Shown: positions 50,230 through 59,851, counted from the first letter of the stretch. The stretch is 64,000 bases of DNA from JANQPX01 sp039197065 (GCA_039197065.1 JBCCUL010000002.1:62001-126000); one strand, 5' to 3'. Program-made: numbers and translations. Notes: generated from the letters alone by a model not told the origin.

Positions 50230-51534
50230 ATGGGCTATTACGCGATCGGAGCCGTCGCTGTGCTGGTTGGCGCCCTAGGTGGGGCCTATCTGCTCTTCGA
50301 CCCTTTCAACCCTGATCAAGACCAAGTCGAGGAAGCGGTCGTTTCCGAACCGCGGGAAGAACCTCAGGCTTCGGAAAATCGGACAACCGGGTCGGTTGTC
50401 GTCGGATCGGCTGCGCGACGCATGGACGACTTCGGCACCGGGCCGAGCGGCACCACGGTGACCGTTCCCCTCCGGGACCGCTATAAGCAGGCTTACTCGA
50501 CCGGCAGCGCCGGCGGTGGCGCCCCGGGACAGTTGTTGAACGAAGCGCCTATCGAATCAGCTGCGCTGCCGTCCGAAAGCGAGGGGGCTGAGACAGAGGA
50601 GGCGGAAGCTGCACCTGCCTTTCGTGTCATCGAGCGCAAGGCAGACGAGACCGAAGCCGCCGCCGTTTCGGAGGCTGCCGACGACGTTGAAACGGAGATT
50701 TCGCCGACATTCGACGTGGTTCGCGTCGATCCGTCCGGGCGCACGGTCATGGCAGGCCGGGCCGCGCCTCTCACCGATGTCGAAATCAAGGTCGGCGACG
50801 ACGTGATCGATCGCGTGACGACCACGGCCACTGGTGAATGGGTTTCCACACCGACGGAAACGCTGAAATCCGGCGATCAGGAGCTGAGCCTGTCATCGGT
50901 CAAGGATGGCGCGGATCCGGTCCTTTCCCGACAGATCGTCGTGGTTTCGATTCCAGAGACCACGACAGAAGCAGAACCTGACCAGCCGGTCGCGGTCATT
51001 CTGGATAAAGACGAGGGCGGCGAGGGACGCATTCTGCAAGCGCCCGACAAGCTGCAGAGCACAGGCGATGACCGCTTGGCGCTCAAGCTGGTCGACTATG
51101 ACGACAAGGGCGCGGTGAGGCTCTCCGGCGAAGCACCACCGGGCGTTCCCGTCCGCATCTATGTCGACAACCAGCCGGCGGCGCTGGTGATCGGTGACAG
51201 CAAGGGCTACTGGATTACAACGCTCGATCAGGACCTGCCGGGCGGCGACTACACCCTCCGCCTTGATCAGCTGGATCTTAAAGGACAAACCGTTGCTCGT
51301 CTCGAAACGCCCTTCACCCGGGTGACAACCCCGCCGGTCGAGGGGGAGGCCAAGGTCGATTATGTCGTCGTCCAGCCCGGCAATTCGCTCTGGCGCATCG
51401 CAAGACGCCTTTCCGGCAATGGCTTCAACTATGTCTACCTCTTCGAAGCCAACCAAGCACAAATCAAAGACCCGGACATCATCTACCCAGGCCAAGTCTT
51501 TGAAGTCCCCTCCAGCGTCGAAATCGCCGGCTAG
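50230..51534 (+). CDS. LysM domain protein with N-terminal membrane anchor
   Basis: A 434-residue envelope protein: N-terminal membrane segment (about residues 4-24), then a long acidic Glu/Ala/Thr-rich linker, two or three Ig-like beta regions (for example 'VDPSGRTVMAGRAAPLTDVE' near 162 and 'LSGEAPPGVPVRIYVDNQPA' near 295), and a C-terminal LysM domain ('VVQPGNSLWRIARRLSGNG', 'LFEANQAQIKDPDIIYPGQV'), which binds peptidoglycan. This LysM-with-Ig layout is widespread in alphaproteobacteria and of unknown function. It stands alone, divergent from LOG. Confidence 0.9.
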   Translation: MGYYAIGAVAVLVGALGGAYLLFDPFNPDQDQVEEAVVSEPREEPQASENRTTGSVVVGSAARRMDDFGTGPSGTTVTVPLRDRYKQAYSTGSAGGGAPGQLLNEAPIESAALPSESEGAETEEAEAAPAFRVIERKADETEAAAVSEAADDVETEISPTFDVVRVDPSGRTVMAGRAAPLTDVEIKVGDDVIDRVTTTATGEWVSTPTETLKSGDQELSLSSVKDGADPVLSRQIVVVSIPETTTEAEPDQPVAVILDKDEGGEGRILQAPDKLQSTGDDRLALKLVDYDDKGAVRLSGEAPPGVPVRIYVDNQPAALVIGDSKGYWITTLDQDLPGGDYTLRLDQLDLKGQTVARLETPFTRVTTPPVEGEAKVDYVVVQPGNSLWRIARRLSGNGFNYVYLFEANQAQIKDPDIIYPGQVFEVPSSVEIAG

Positions 51535-51854
51535 GTCCTGCCAGGACCTGGGTTGCTTGCTTGAGCTTGGGGGGCGGGATTGGTGTTTTGGTGGATGGAT
51601 GACGGTGCTTGCGCGCGGGCTTCGCGACGTTGGCTTGATGTTGATGTAACCGGAATTGCGATATCATCCACGTTCAGGCCCATGCGCTCAAATCATGAGG
51701 CTTAGGTTTGTCCGGCTGGCCTTCTCGGTGCGGCGCAAAAGAGCTGAGGTGGTTCTTTCAGCCAACTGGGGACAAGCTGCAACCCACCGCTTCTCCGCTT
51801 TTTGTCACAAGTGGCGTTAGGCATTGGTGGCTTACAGGACCGTCGCTGGCATGA
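51535..51854. other. intergenic region after the LysM gene
   Basis: These 320 bases hold no supported gene. Directly after the LysM stop there is a short palindrome (AGGTCCTGCCAGGACCT, starting in the stop codon), without a T-run. The lysR stop codon at the right end lies within an imperfect ATGATC/GATCAT repeat (51851-51871). Base composition changes near here, consistent with the edge of an accessory segment. Confidence 0.4.
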
Positions 51855-52787
51855 TCACTCGTAGCGATCATCTCTTGATACACAGCCTCGCATAAGGGCT
51901 GGAACTTTATCAAGCTTATGTGCGATGAAGTCTGTAAATGCTTCTACTCTTGAGGGTGGACTGGGCGAGGGAGGGCGAACGGCGTAGATTCGCCACTCTG
52001 GCAGCACAGTATGTTCAGACAAGAGTTCGACGAGTTCGCCGGTTTCCAGAAATTCAGCAATTTCCCATTTGCACTTTCGTGCGATGCCGACGCCAGCAAG
52101 CGCCGCTTCTGTAACAGCTTCGGCGAGATTGGTGGTATAGTTTCCTGACACCCTGATTTCTTCGCTAAGTCCATCCTGATTGCGGCTTGTCCAAATGCGC
52201 ACATCGGACCTGATCAGGCAGTTATGGTCTTTAAGGTCGCTCGGCGTATTAGGTCTGCCATGTCGTTCGAGGTAGGACGGCGCAGCCACGACGATACGAG
52301 CACTTTCTCCAAGACAGCGTGCTTTTAGAGACGAAGGCGCCAAGGCGCCAAGTCGAACGGCAAGATCAAATCCATTCTCGACGATGTCGAAGGTTGTATC
52401 GCTCAGATGAAGCTGAACCGAGAGCTTTGGATGGAGAGCAAGGAATTCTGCGACATAAGGCGCTAGAAATTTGCGCCCGAATGAGGCGGAACTGGCGATA
52501 CGCAACTGCCCGCTGATCGTTGAGGGGTCGCTTTGCAGCTCGGAAATGGCCTCGTCAATATCCTCAAGGATGCGCTTTGCACGTGTTAGAAAAACTTTGC
52601 CATCAACGGAGAGCGAAACGGACCTCGTCGTTCGGTGTAGAAGCCGAGCGCCGACGGCGGTCTCAAGTTCTCGAATCCTCTCAGTGGCTGCTGTTCGCGA
52701 TAGCCCTAACTCGGCGCCAGCTTTTCCGATCGCGCCGACTGTCGCCACGCGAACGAACAGTTCCAAGGATTTCAGGTCCAGGCTCAT
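51855..52787 (-). CDS. LysR family transcriptional regulator
   Basis: A 310-residue LysR-type regulator. The N-terminal winged helix ('LFVRVATVGAIGKAGAELGL', 'SRTAATERIRELETAVGARL', 'LHRTTRSVSLS') is followed by a substrate-binding domain of the kind found in the large CrgA-like subgroup ('GQLRIASSASFGRKFLAPYV'). It is transcribed away from the DUF4437 gene across about 120 bases, the classic arrangement for a LysR protein and its target. The inducer is unknown. Confidence 0.92.
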   Translation of the reverse strand: MSLDLKSLELFVRVATVGAIGKAGAELGLSRTAATERIRELETAVGARLLHRTTRSVSLSVDGKVFLTRAKRILEDIDEAISELQSDPSTISGQLRIASSASFGRKFLAPYVAEFLALHPKLSVQLHLSDTTFDIVENGFDLAVRLGALAPSSLKARCLGESARIVVAAPSYLERHGRPNTPSDLKDHNCLIRSDVRIWTSRNQDGLSEEIRVSGNYTTNLAEAVTEAALAGVGIARKCKWEIAEFLETGELVELLSEHTVLPEWRIYAVRPPSPSPPSRVEAFTDFIAHKLDKVPALMRGCVSRDDRYE

Positions 52788-52905
52788 TGTTCTGAATGAG
52801 CGGATTGTTTTTCCAGGTTAAAGCCGATTATCGCACATACTCCCCTAAACTACTGTTGCATCGGAGCAAAACAGTTCGGCGATGGAAACAGAGACAGGGG
52901 ACGAC

Positions 52906-53751
52906 ATGACGATCAGGACGGCGCTATTGACGTTTGCCATCAGCCTGGCCTCTTCGGGTGGCTTATCCTATGCAGCGCCTAAGGTCGAGGTCGTGACGCG
53001 TGCCGATTTCGAACTTGTTCCGCTTAACCCGCTGCGCGGCGATGCGAGCCCGAAGGCTGGCGTCCTTTGGGGCGATCTGCGCAAAAATGTGCCGACGGGC
53101 GCTTTGATTCAGTTCGCCGACGGTTTTTCTTCCCCGCCTCATATCCACAACATCACCTACCGGGCGGTCGTCATTGAGGGCACGGTTCACAACGATGATC
53201 CAGATGCGGAAAACATGTGGATGGGGCCAGGGTCTTTCTGGACCCAGCCCGCGGGCGAAGTCCACATCACAGCCGTTGGGCCTGGCGGTGGAACGGCATT
53301 CCTGGAAACCTTGTCCGGTCCCTATCTCGTGCAGCCGTCGGAGGAGGCCTTCGACAATGGCGAGCGACCCATCAACATCGAGGAGCGCAACGTTGTTTGG
53401 CTGGATTCATCGGACATCATTTGGGTCCAGCACGACGCGGATTCGCCTGGACCGGAGATAGCCTTTCTCTGGGGCAAACTTGAAGCCGGGCAACTGAACG
53501 GAACCTTCGTCAAGCTTCCTGCCGACTACGCTGGTGAACTGGAGACTGGCGGTGTCGATTTGAAAGCGGTGGTGGTCAAGGGACAAGTGACGCACGGCGC
53601 GGGCAGCCTGTCTCGTTCCAGCATTTTGGAGCCGGGGAGTTATTTCGGATCCGAGGGCGATGTTTCCCACAGCCTTTCCTGCGCGGCAGACGAGGAGTGC
53701 GTGATCTATATTCGGACTGCTGGAAGATACAGCTTCGCTGAAGCTGAATGA
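52906..53751 (+). CDS. exported DUF4437 (bicupin) protein
   Basis: A 281-residue exported protein with a signal peptide (cleavage near 'GGLSYA-AP', about residue 23) and two cupin-like halves of DUF4437. The first half has 'GFSSPPHIHNITYRAVVIEG', with two His ligands, and 'GSFWTQPAGEVHITAVGPGG'; the second has 'VVVKGQVTHGAGSL' and 'GSYFGSEGDVSHSLSC'. A metal site is likely in the first half. It is divergent from LysR and ends 10 bases before the adenylate cyclase start, so it may be coupled with it. Confidence 0.85.
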   Translation: MTIRTALLTFAISLASSGGLSYAAPKVEVVTRADFELVPLNPLRGDASPKAGVLWGDLRKNVPTGALIQFADGFSSPPHIHNITYRAVVIEGTVHNDDPDAENMWMGPGSFWTQPAGEVHITAVGPGGGTAFLETLSGPYLVQPSEEAFDNGERPINIEERNVVWLDSSDIIWVQHDADSPGPEIAFLWGKLEAGQLNGTFVKLPADYAGELETGGVDLKAVVVKGQVTHGAGSLSRSSILEPGSYFGSEGDVSHSLSCAADEECVIYIRTAGRYSFAEAE

Positions 53752-53761
53752 CGGATCGGGT

Positions 53762-55159
53762 GTGGCTGCGAGGGGTAACGCGTCGTCGCGCCAGTTTTTA
53801 AGTCGACCGATGCCGGAGCAGTCGGAAGCAGAGTTCGCAAGGGAAGAGCGGGTCGGCCTGACCTATATGTTCTGGGGTCGGGTCGCCGTGCTGGCACTGC
53901 TTGCACTCTGGGCGGCGGCAACGGTGCCGATAGATCGATCGCTGTCATATCTCAGCGTCATCCTGATCTTCTTGATACTGGGCGCCGTCCCCTATTGGCT
54001 CGTCAAGCATGGTTATGGGGGTACGCTCATCCTGGCGTTGTTTCTCATGCTGGATGCTGCGGTCCTCAGCTATCTCTTGATCGTGCCCAATCCTTATGAG
54101 CTCGAGGGATGGTCGCCGCAGATGAATCTGCGTGCTCCGGGCTTTCTGTATCTCGGCGTCTTCCTGGTTTACATGGCGCTTAGCTACAAACCGGCCCTTG
54201 TCATATGGGCCGGCATCGCGGCTATTTGCTCATGGAGTATCGGTTATCTCTGGGTCCTCAACCTGCCGGATACGCTTACTTTCTCCTCCCGTGATGTTCT
54301 TGACTCCGGCCTCAGCTTGGAAGAAGCCCTTCATCGGGTCCTTGACCCGAAGGCTGTCGGGCTCCCTCGTTGGATTAGTCAGGTCGTTTTCCTGATGGCC
54401 GTTACCCTTATCCTGACACTGACAGTCTGGCGTTCACGTCAACTGGTACGCCGGCAGGTGGCAGCGGAGGCCCAGCGCTCGTCTCTATCGCGATACTTTT
54501 CGCCGAATATCGTCCGCGAATTGACGACCAATGGGCAGTCGCTGGATCAACCTAAGTTGCAGCGTGTCGCGGTGCTCTTTGCCGACATGGTCGGCTTTAC
54601 AGCAATATCCGAAAGATTGGAGCCCTATGAGCTTCTAGAGCTTCTCCGGGCGTTTCACGGCCGGCTCGCCAAAACGGCAATCACGCATGGCGGAACGGTC
54701 GACAAGTATATCGGCGATGCAATCATGGTGCATTTCGGCACACCTGAAACCAGCCGTGACGATCCGGTTCGTGCCCTGCGCTGCGCGGCAGACATGATCG
54801 CTGAGATCGAGGCCTGGAACACCCGTCGCGTTACAGCTGGCTTGGGTCCGATCGGCATCGGTATCGGTCTGCACTATGGCGATGTCATTGTCGGAAACAT
54901 TGGCGACAATAGGCGCTTGGAGTACACCGTTCTCGGTGATCCCGTAAACGTTGCAAGCCGCTTGGAGGCCCTGACGCGCAAGCTACGCGCCACCCTGGTA
55001 ACGAGTGCCTCCGTCATTGATGCCGTTCGCGAAAACGACGTTGATCCGCTAAGCATCTTGCCAAACTTGAGACCAGGTGACGCGGAGACTGTCCGAGGCC
55101 GCACCGCCCCTATCGAAATTTGGTACCAATATGCCACAGGGCCTTTTGGTAGATCGTAG
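53762..55159 (+). CDS. membrane-bound class III adenylate/guanylate cyclase
   Basis: A 465-residue cyclase with about six N-terminal membrane helices (residues 35-225) and a C-terminal class III catalytic domain. Metal-binding Asp residues are in 'LFADMVGFTAISERL' and 'YIGDAIMVHFG'; the substrate-specifying Lys is in 'TVDKYIGD' and Asp in 'YTVLGDPVNVASRLE', which favours ATP and contains the transition-state Asn and Arg. So it should make cAMP and appears active as a homodimer. The GTG at 53762 is the longest start; ATG 53810 would drop 16 residues. Confidence 0.88.
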   Translation: MAARGNASSRQFLSRPMPEQSEAEFAREERVGLTYMFWGRVAVLALLALWAAATVPIDRSLSYLSVILIFLILGAVPYWLVKHGYGGTLILALFLMLDAAVLSYLLIVPNPYELEGWSPQMNLRAPGFLYLGVFLVYMALSYKPALVIWAGIAAICSWSIGYLWVLNLPDTLTFSSRDVLDSGLSLEEALHRVLDPKAVGLPRWISQVVFLMAVTLILTLTVWRSRQLVRRQVAAEAQRSSLSRYFSPNIVRELTTNGQSLDQPKLQRVAVLFADMVGFTAISERLEPYELLELLRAFHGRLAKTAITHGGTVDKYIGDAIMVHFGTPETSRDDPVRALRCAADMIAEIEAWNTRRVTAGLGPIGIGIGLHYGDVIVGNIGDNRRLEYTVLGDPVNVASRLEALTRKLRATLVTSASVIDAVRENDVDPLSILPNLRPGDAETVRGRTAPIEIWYQYATGPFGRS

Positions 55160-55320
55160 ACGTTGCTTTTTCATTTCGAAACGGGTCACGAGCACGTAAA
55201 GAAACAGCCGAGCTTACGCCCTGTTTCATCAGAACCCTGCACAAGCCACAAGCCACCGAGCGAAAGACGCCCGGCAGATCCGGCCGCCTGAGACAAGTCA
55301 AGCCCAGCGCGGCTCGCGCC

Positions 55321-56220
55321 TCATACGGCGGCTTTTTTGGCGCCTTGGCGGGTGAGAGCGTCGAAGTCGGCCATCAGCTCGCGGGTGATCTGGCCGACCT
55401 GGAAATTGTACTCGGCGATTTCCTTGACCGGGGTCACTTCGACGGCCGTGCCTGTCAGGAACGCTTCATTGGCGTCTTTCAGCTCTTCTGGCTTGATATG
55501 CCGTTCGATCACCTCGATGCCGCGCGCCTTCGCAAGCTCGATGACGGTTTGCCGGGTGATGCCGTTTAAGAAGCAGTCCGCGGTCGGGGTATGCAGCTTG
55601 CCGTCGATCACCAGGAACAGATTGGCGCCCGAGCCTTCCGCCAGATAGCCGCGATAGTCGAGCATTAGGGCGTCATTGTAGCCGGCGGCTTCCGCTTCAT
55701 GCTTGCAAAGCGTACAGATCATGTAGAGGCCGGCGGCCTTGCTCTGGGTGGGGGCGGTATCCGGCGCTGGGCGCTTATACTTGGCCCAGGTCATGCGAAT
55801 GCCCTCCATACGGGCCTCCGGCGTGAAATAAGCAGGCCACTCCCAAGCAGCGATCGCCAGATGGATTTTGCAGGCCTGCGCCGAGACGCCCATCATCTCC
55901 GAGCCGCGCCAGGCGATCGGCCGGAGATAGCCGTCGCCGTCGGAGAGCCCGTTGGCGGCGATCACCTGCTTGCAGGCCTGATCGATCGCGGCGACATCGT
56001 AGGGGATTTCGAAGCCCATGATCTCGGCGGAGTATTTGAGGCGTTCATTATGCTGGGTTAGCTTGAACCCGTCGCCGCCATAGACGCGCGTTCCCTCGAA
56101 GACGGCGCTCGCATAGTGCAGCGCATGGGTGAGGATATGGCATTTGACATCGCGCCACGGCATCATTTCGCCGTCGAACCAGATGTAGCCATCGCGATCG
56201 TCATAGGGGACGAGTGACAT
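55321..56220 (-). CDS. ilvE: branched-chain amino acid aminotransferase
   Basis: IlvE, 299 residues from the ATG at 56220, is a PLP-dependent fold-type IV transaminase that makes Leu, Ile and Val. Conserved regions are 'HALHYASAVFEGTRVYGG' near residue 31, 'YLRPIAWRGSEMMGV' near 105, the PLP Lys in 'PTQSKAAGLYMICTLCKHEA' near 158, and 'LAEGSGANLFLVIDGKLHTP' near 188. Longer starts at 56247 and 56337 are possible. It is divergent from petP across 70 bases, a pairing seen in other alphaproteobacteria. Confidence 0.94.
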   Translation of the reverse strand: MSLVPYDDRDGYIWFDGEMMPWRDVKCHILTHALHYASAVFEGTRVYGGDGFKLTQHNERLKYSAEIMGFEIPYDVAAIDQACKQVIAANGLSDGDGYLRPIAWRGSEMMGVSAQACKIHLAIAAWEWPAYFTPEARMEGIRMTWAKYKRPAPDTAPTQSKAAGLYMICTLCKHEAEAAGYNDALMLDYRGYLAEGSGANLFLVIDGKLHTPTADCFLNGITRQTVIELAKARGIEVIERHIKPEELKDANEAFLTGTAVEVTPVKEIAEYNFQVGQITRELMADFDALTRQGAKKAAV

Positions 56221-56290
56221 AAGACTCTGCCTTTCCGGAACCGTCATGCTAAACACATTCGCGTAGCACTGCCCATGCGGACATGTCAAC

Positions 56291-56827
56291 GTGACGAAAC
56301 CCAAGGCGACCCGCCCGTTTCCGCCGATTCCGCCCAACCCGCTTTTCCTGAAGGACGAAGAGCTGATCGAGGGTCTGGAACTCCTGGAGTTTGCTCTGCA
56401 GAGCCTGCGCGGCGATCAGACAGCGCTGCTCGACGATCTTGGTCTTGGCCGCAGCCATCAGCAGCTTTTGCATTTCATCGGCAGACAGCCGGGTGTCACC
56501 ATGGTTGATCTCTTGAAGATCGTGCCGTTGACCAAGCAGAGCCTGTCACGGCTGATAAAGGACCTCACCGCCAAGGGCTTCATCACCCAAACCAGGGGCG
56601 AGGCCGATGGCCGCCAGCGCCTTCTAGAGCTCACCGCCGAAGGCCGGGTCCTCGATCAGCGCCTGAGCGACGGTCTGCGGCGGCGTCTCGCGGTCGCTTA
56701 TCGCGCCGCAGGCGCTGAGGCGGTTGCCGGCTATCACCAGGTGCTGGAAGGCCTGATCGACGAGCCGGCGCGCCGCTATCTCCATCATGTCAGGACGGGC
56801 AGCGGTCAGCGCTGGCAACCTTCATGA
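56291..56827 (+). CDS. petP: MarR family transcriptional regulator (PetP-like)
   Basis: A 178-residue MarR-type regulator. The winged helix is 'PGVTMVDLLKIVPLTKQSLS' with 'RLIKDLTAKGFITQTRGEAD', flanked by dimerisation helices. In Rhodobacter capsulatus a MarR-type gene, petP, overlaps the response regulator petR and both are needed for cytochrome bc1 production; here too the MarR gene overlaps the next gene by 4 bases. The start is GTG. The symbol is inferred from context. Confidence 0.85.
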   Translation: MTKPKATRPFPPIPPNPLFLKDEELIEGLELLEFALQSLRGDQTALLDDLGLGRSHQQLLHFIGRQPGVTMVDLLKIVPLTKQSLSRLIKDLTAKGFITQTRGEADGRQRLLELTAEGRVLDQRLSDGLRRRLAVAYRAAGAEAVAGYHQVLEGLIDEPARRYLHHVRTGSGQRWQPS

Positions 56828-57552
56828 GCGACAGGGAGACGGGAGAGGCTGAAGCAGGACAAGACCAGCACATCCTCGTGGTCGATGATGACGGCCGGCT
56901 GCGCGAGCTTCTCCGCCGCTTCCTTGTCGACAATGGCTATCACGTCACCGTCGCCGCCGATGCCGAGGAGGCGCGGGCAGCGCTTCGCAACTTCGCCTTC
57001 GATCTCATGGTGCTCGATGTCATGATGCCGGGGCAGGACGGCATCAGCTTTACCGGTGAGCTCAGGAAATCCATCGACCTGCCGGTTTTGCTCCTCACGG
57101 CGCGTGGCGAGACCGAAGATCGGATCAACGGCCTTGCAGCTGGCGCGGATGACTACTTGGTCAAGCCCTTCGATCCGCGTGAGCTTCTGCTCCGGATTGC
57201 CACGATTTTGCGGCGTTCATCGGCGCCCGGCCAGAAGGCTGAGGAGCCGGTGCAGCGTCCCGCTCATTTCGGCAGGTTCGTTTTCGACATCGAGCGTCAG
57301 CAGCTGAAGAAGGACGGCGAGCCCATCCATCTCACCACCGCCGAGCTTTCCCTTCTGTCGATTCTGGCGCGTCAGCCCGGCAATCCCGTGGGCCGGCGCG
57401 ATCTTTCCGAGCAAAGCCGGATCAGCGGCTCGGATCGGGCGGTGGACACGCAGATCGCGCGTTTAAGGCGTAAGATCGAAAGTGATCCGCGGCGTCCGCA
57501 ATATCTCCTGACGATGCGAGGAGCAGGCTATGTTCTCCGAACTGGCGGATAA
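56824..57552 (+). CDS. petR: OmpR-family response regulator (PetR-like)
   Basis: A 242-residue two-component response regulator. The receiver domain has 'ILVVDDDGRLRELL', the phospho-acceptor Asp65 in 'LMVLDVMMPGQDG' and the Lys in 'DDYLVKPFDPREL'. The C-terminal OmpR/PhoB winged helix contains 'LTTAELSLLSILARQPGNPV' and 'VDTQIARLRRKIESDPRRPQ'. It overlaps both its neighbours (4 bases with petP, 23 bases with the kinase gene), so the three are one unit. Confidence 0.93.
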   Translation: MSDRETGEAEAGQDQHILVVDDDGRLRELLRRFLVDNGYHVTVAADAEEARAALRNFAFDLMVLDVMMPGQDGISFTGELRKSIDLPVLLLTARGETEDRINGLAAGADDYLVKPFDPRELLLRIATILRRSSAPGQKAEEPVQRPAHFGRFVFDIERQQLKKDGEPIHLTTAELSLLSILARQPGNPVGRRDLSEQSRISGSDRAVDTQIARLRRKIESDPRRPQYLLTMRGAGYVLRTGG

Positions 57553-58945
57553 ATGGGACGCTCTTCGTCAGTCTGGGCTTGGTCAGACGGGCCTGGGCCC
57601 GCGCGAACCGCTGATCAGGCAGATGATGCCGAAAAGCCTGTTTGGCCGCTCGCTCCTCATCGTGCTCCTGCCGCTCCTGATACTCCAGGCTGTGTTGGCT
57701 TATGTCTTTTACGAGCGTCATTGGGACACCGTCACCCGCTGGCTCGCCGTCGGCGTCGCCGGTGAAATCAGTCTCCTGGTCGATATGGTCGAAAATGCCG
57801 ATGGGCCTGAAGCACGGCAAATGGTTCTCGATCTGGGACGCGAGCATTTCGGGTTTTTGATCACGCTCGAGCCGGACAGCAGGATCGACGATGTCTCGCT
57901 TGGCGAACGAGAGACCGTCTCCCGCTTGGACCGGACGCTGACCAAGACCTTCACCAGACAGCTAAGCCACCCCTTCGCCATTAACACCACGCTGAGCACC
58001 GAGCGGCCACGCCAGATCGCTGTCTTTGTCCAACTCGAAGACGCGCTTTTGCGGGTCGTGGCGCCGAGAAAGCGTGTAGACAGCACGACGACGCGCATTT
58101 TCATCGGCTGGATGGTTGGTCTTTCACTGCTTCTTCTCATGCTCGCCATCTTTTTCCTAACCCGCCAGCTTCGTCCTATCCGGCGTCTGGCCTGGGCGGC
58201 GGACAATTTCGGCAAGGGACGCGACGTCGGTGATTTCAAGCTCGCAGGCGCCACTGAAATCCGCCAGGCAGGCGCCGCCTTCAACACCATGAGAAAGCGC
58301 ATCCTCCGTCAGCTCACCCAGCGAACAGAAATGCTGGCCGCCGTCTCTCACGACCTGCGCACGCCGCTTACCAGGATGAAGCTCGAACTGGAGATGCTGA
58401 AAAGCACCAAGCCGCATCCCGACGACATCAAGGCACTTCAACGGGATGTCGAGGATATGGCCAAGGTCGTCGACGGTTACCTTGCATTCGCCCGTGGCGA
58501 GGGGCAGGAAAGCATGACCCCCACCGATCTCGGCAATATTCTAAACGAGGTGGGCGCGCGTGCCGGGAAGGACGGCACCGCCATCGAGATCGAGATCGAA
58601 CGGCCGATCACCATGCCCCTTCGCCCGGTCGCCATTCGCCGCTGTGTCGCCAATCTGATCGAAAACGCCGCACGCTACGCCGATTGGGTCGGCATCCGCG
58701 CCACCATGGAAGACGATCAAGTCTGGATCGCGATCGATGACGACGGACCGGGCGTGCCGGCCGATCAGCGTGAAGCGGTCTTCAAGCCGTTTTTCCGCCT
58801 CGATGCATCGCGCAACACCAATACCGGCGGCGTTGGCCTCGGTCTATCGATCGCGCGCGACATCATCCTCAGCCATGGCGGCGACATCCAGCTCCTTGAT
58901 GCCCCATCCGGCGGCCTCCGCGTCCTCATCCGCCTCCCCCTCTAG
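57530..58945 (+). CDS. sensor histidine kinase of the PetR system
   Basis: A 471-residue EnvZ-like kinase: membrane helices at about residues 40-62 and 189-210 enclose a periplasmic sensor of about 125 residues; a HAMP linker follows, then the phospho-acceptor His274 in 'AAVSHDLRTPLTRMKLELEM', and the ATP-binding domain with 'CVANLIENAARYAD' (N box), 'IAIDDDGPGVP' (G1) and 'GGVGLGLSIARDI' (G2). It starts inside petR and is surely its partner. The signal is not readable. Downstream there are 285 non-coding bases. Confidence 0.93.
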   Translation: MFSELADKWDALRQSGLGQTGLGPREPLIRQMMPKSLFGRSLLIVLLPLLILQAVLAYVFYERHWDTVTRWLAVGVAGEISLLVDMVENADGPEARQMVLDLGREHFGFLITLEPDSRIDDVSLGERETVSRLDRTLTKTFTRQLSHPFAINTTLSTERPRQIAVFVQLEDALLRVVAPRKRVDSTTTRIFIGWMVGLSLLLLMLAIFFLTRQLRPIRRLAWAADNFGKGRDVGDFKLAGATEIRQAGAAFNTMRKRILRQLTQRTEMLAAVSHDLRTPLTRMKLELEMLKSTKPHPDDIKALQRDVEDMAKVVDGYLAFARGEGQESMTPTDLGNILNEVGARAGKDGTAIEIEIERPITMPLRPVAIRRCVANLIENAARYADWVGIRATMEDDQVWIAIDDDGPGVPADQREAVFKPFFRLDASRNTNTGGVGLGLSIARDIILSHGGDIQLLDAPSGGLRVLIRLPL

Positions 58946-59230
58946 TGGCGTGGCCACGTCATCGACTTTTCGGCGAGGAGAGCGAAACGTGCCCGGTTTG
59001 GGAGGGTATGCGGTCTTTTTCTCGACGACAGGTTCCATGAAGGTCTCGCGATACACGCTGCTCAAACTTCCGATCGATGCGTTTGAGAGCTGTGTCAGAC
59101 TGGTCCTTCCGGCGGGTTGGTTTTCATAAAACTGCGGCCAAACAGCTTGATGGGCGAGGCGGCTTGATGCATCGGTATCCTGCCATCTTGCAGAATGCGA
59201 TCATCATACCGTTTCATCGGAGCAACAAGC

Positions 59231-59851
59231 ATGTTTCCGAAAGTCGAGGGCGGACCGCCCCTTATTCTGGCCTCGGCCAGCCAAGCGCGCGCCGCCATGT
59301 TCGAAGCCGCCGGCATCGACGTGTCGCTCCGACCTGCGGCTGTCGATGAGGGGGACATCAAAGCGTCCTTCAAAGCGGCTGGGGGATCGGCAGGCGAGGC
59401 TGCCGTCGCGCTGGCCGAACTCAAAGCCAATGTCATCGCTTCGACAGTGCCGCCCGATGCGATCGTGCTTGGCGCAGATCAGATCCTGACCTGTGACGGT
59501 GATTGGTTCGACAAGCCAGTGGATCGGAATGCAGCGCACGCGCAGCTCTCGAAACTTGGCGGCAAGCCGCATGAGTTGCACACGGCTGTCGTCGCTTTTC
59601 GCGGCGGGGCTCGAATCTGGCATCACCTGGCGACACCCCGGCTCCAGATGCGTCCGCTATCCAGCGATTTCATCGAGCGCTATCTCGATGCCGCAGGCGA
59701 CGGCGCCCTGGCTTCGGTCGGCTGTTATCAGATCGAAGGGGCGGGCGCTCATCTTTTCACGCGCACCGATGGCGATTACTTTTCGATCTTGGGCATGCCG
59801 CTCTTGCCGGTGCTGACCTTCCTTCGCGATCAGGGCGTGGTGATGACGTGA
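59231..59851 (+). CDS. maf: Maf family nucleotide pyrophosphatase
   Basis: A 206-residue Maf-like protein, which hydrolyses non-canonical or canonical nucleoside triphosphates to monophosphates. 'PLILASASQARAAMFEAAGI' is the typical N-terminus, with 'IVLGADQILTCDGDWFDKPV' near residue 78 and 'GCYQIEGAGAHLFTRTDGDY' near 164. It lacks the exact residues of the well-studied dTTPase group at some positions, so the substrate is open. It is the first gene of maf-aroE-coaE, with a 1-base overlap to aroE. Confidence 0.92.
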   Translation: MFPKVEGGPPLILASASQARAAMFEAAGIDVSLRPAAVDEGDIKASFKAAGGSAGEAAVALAELKANVIASTVPPDAIVLGADQILTCDGDWFDKPVDRNAAHAQLSKLGGKPHELHTAVVAFRGGARIWHHLATPRLQMRPLSSDFIERYLDAAGDGALASVGCYQIEGAGAHLFTRTDGDYFSILGMPLLPVLTFLRDQGVVMT

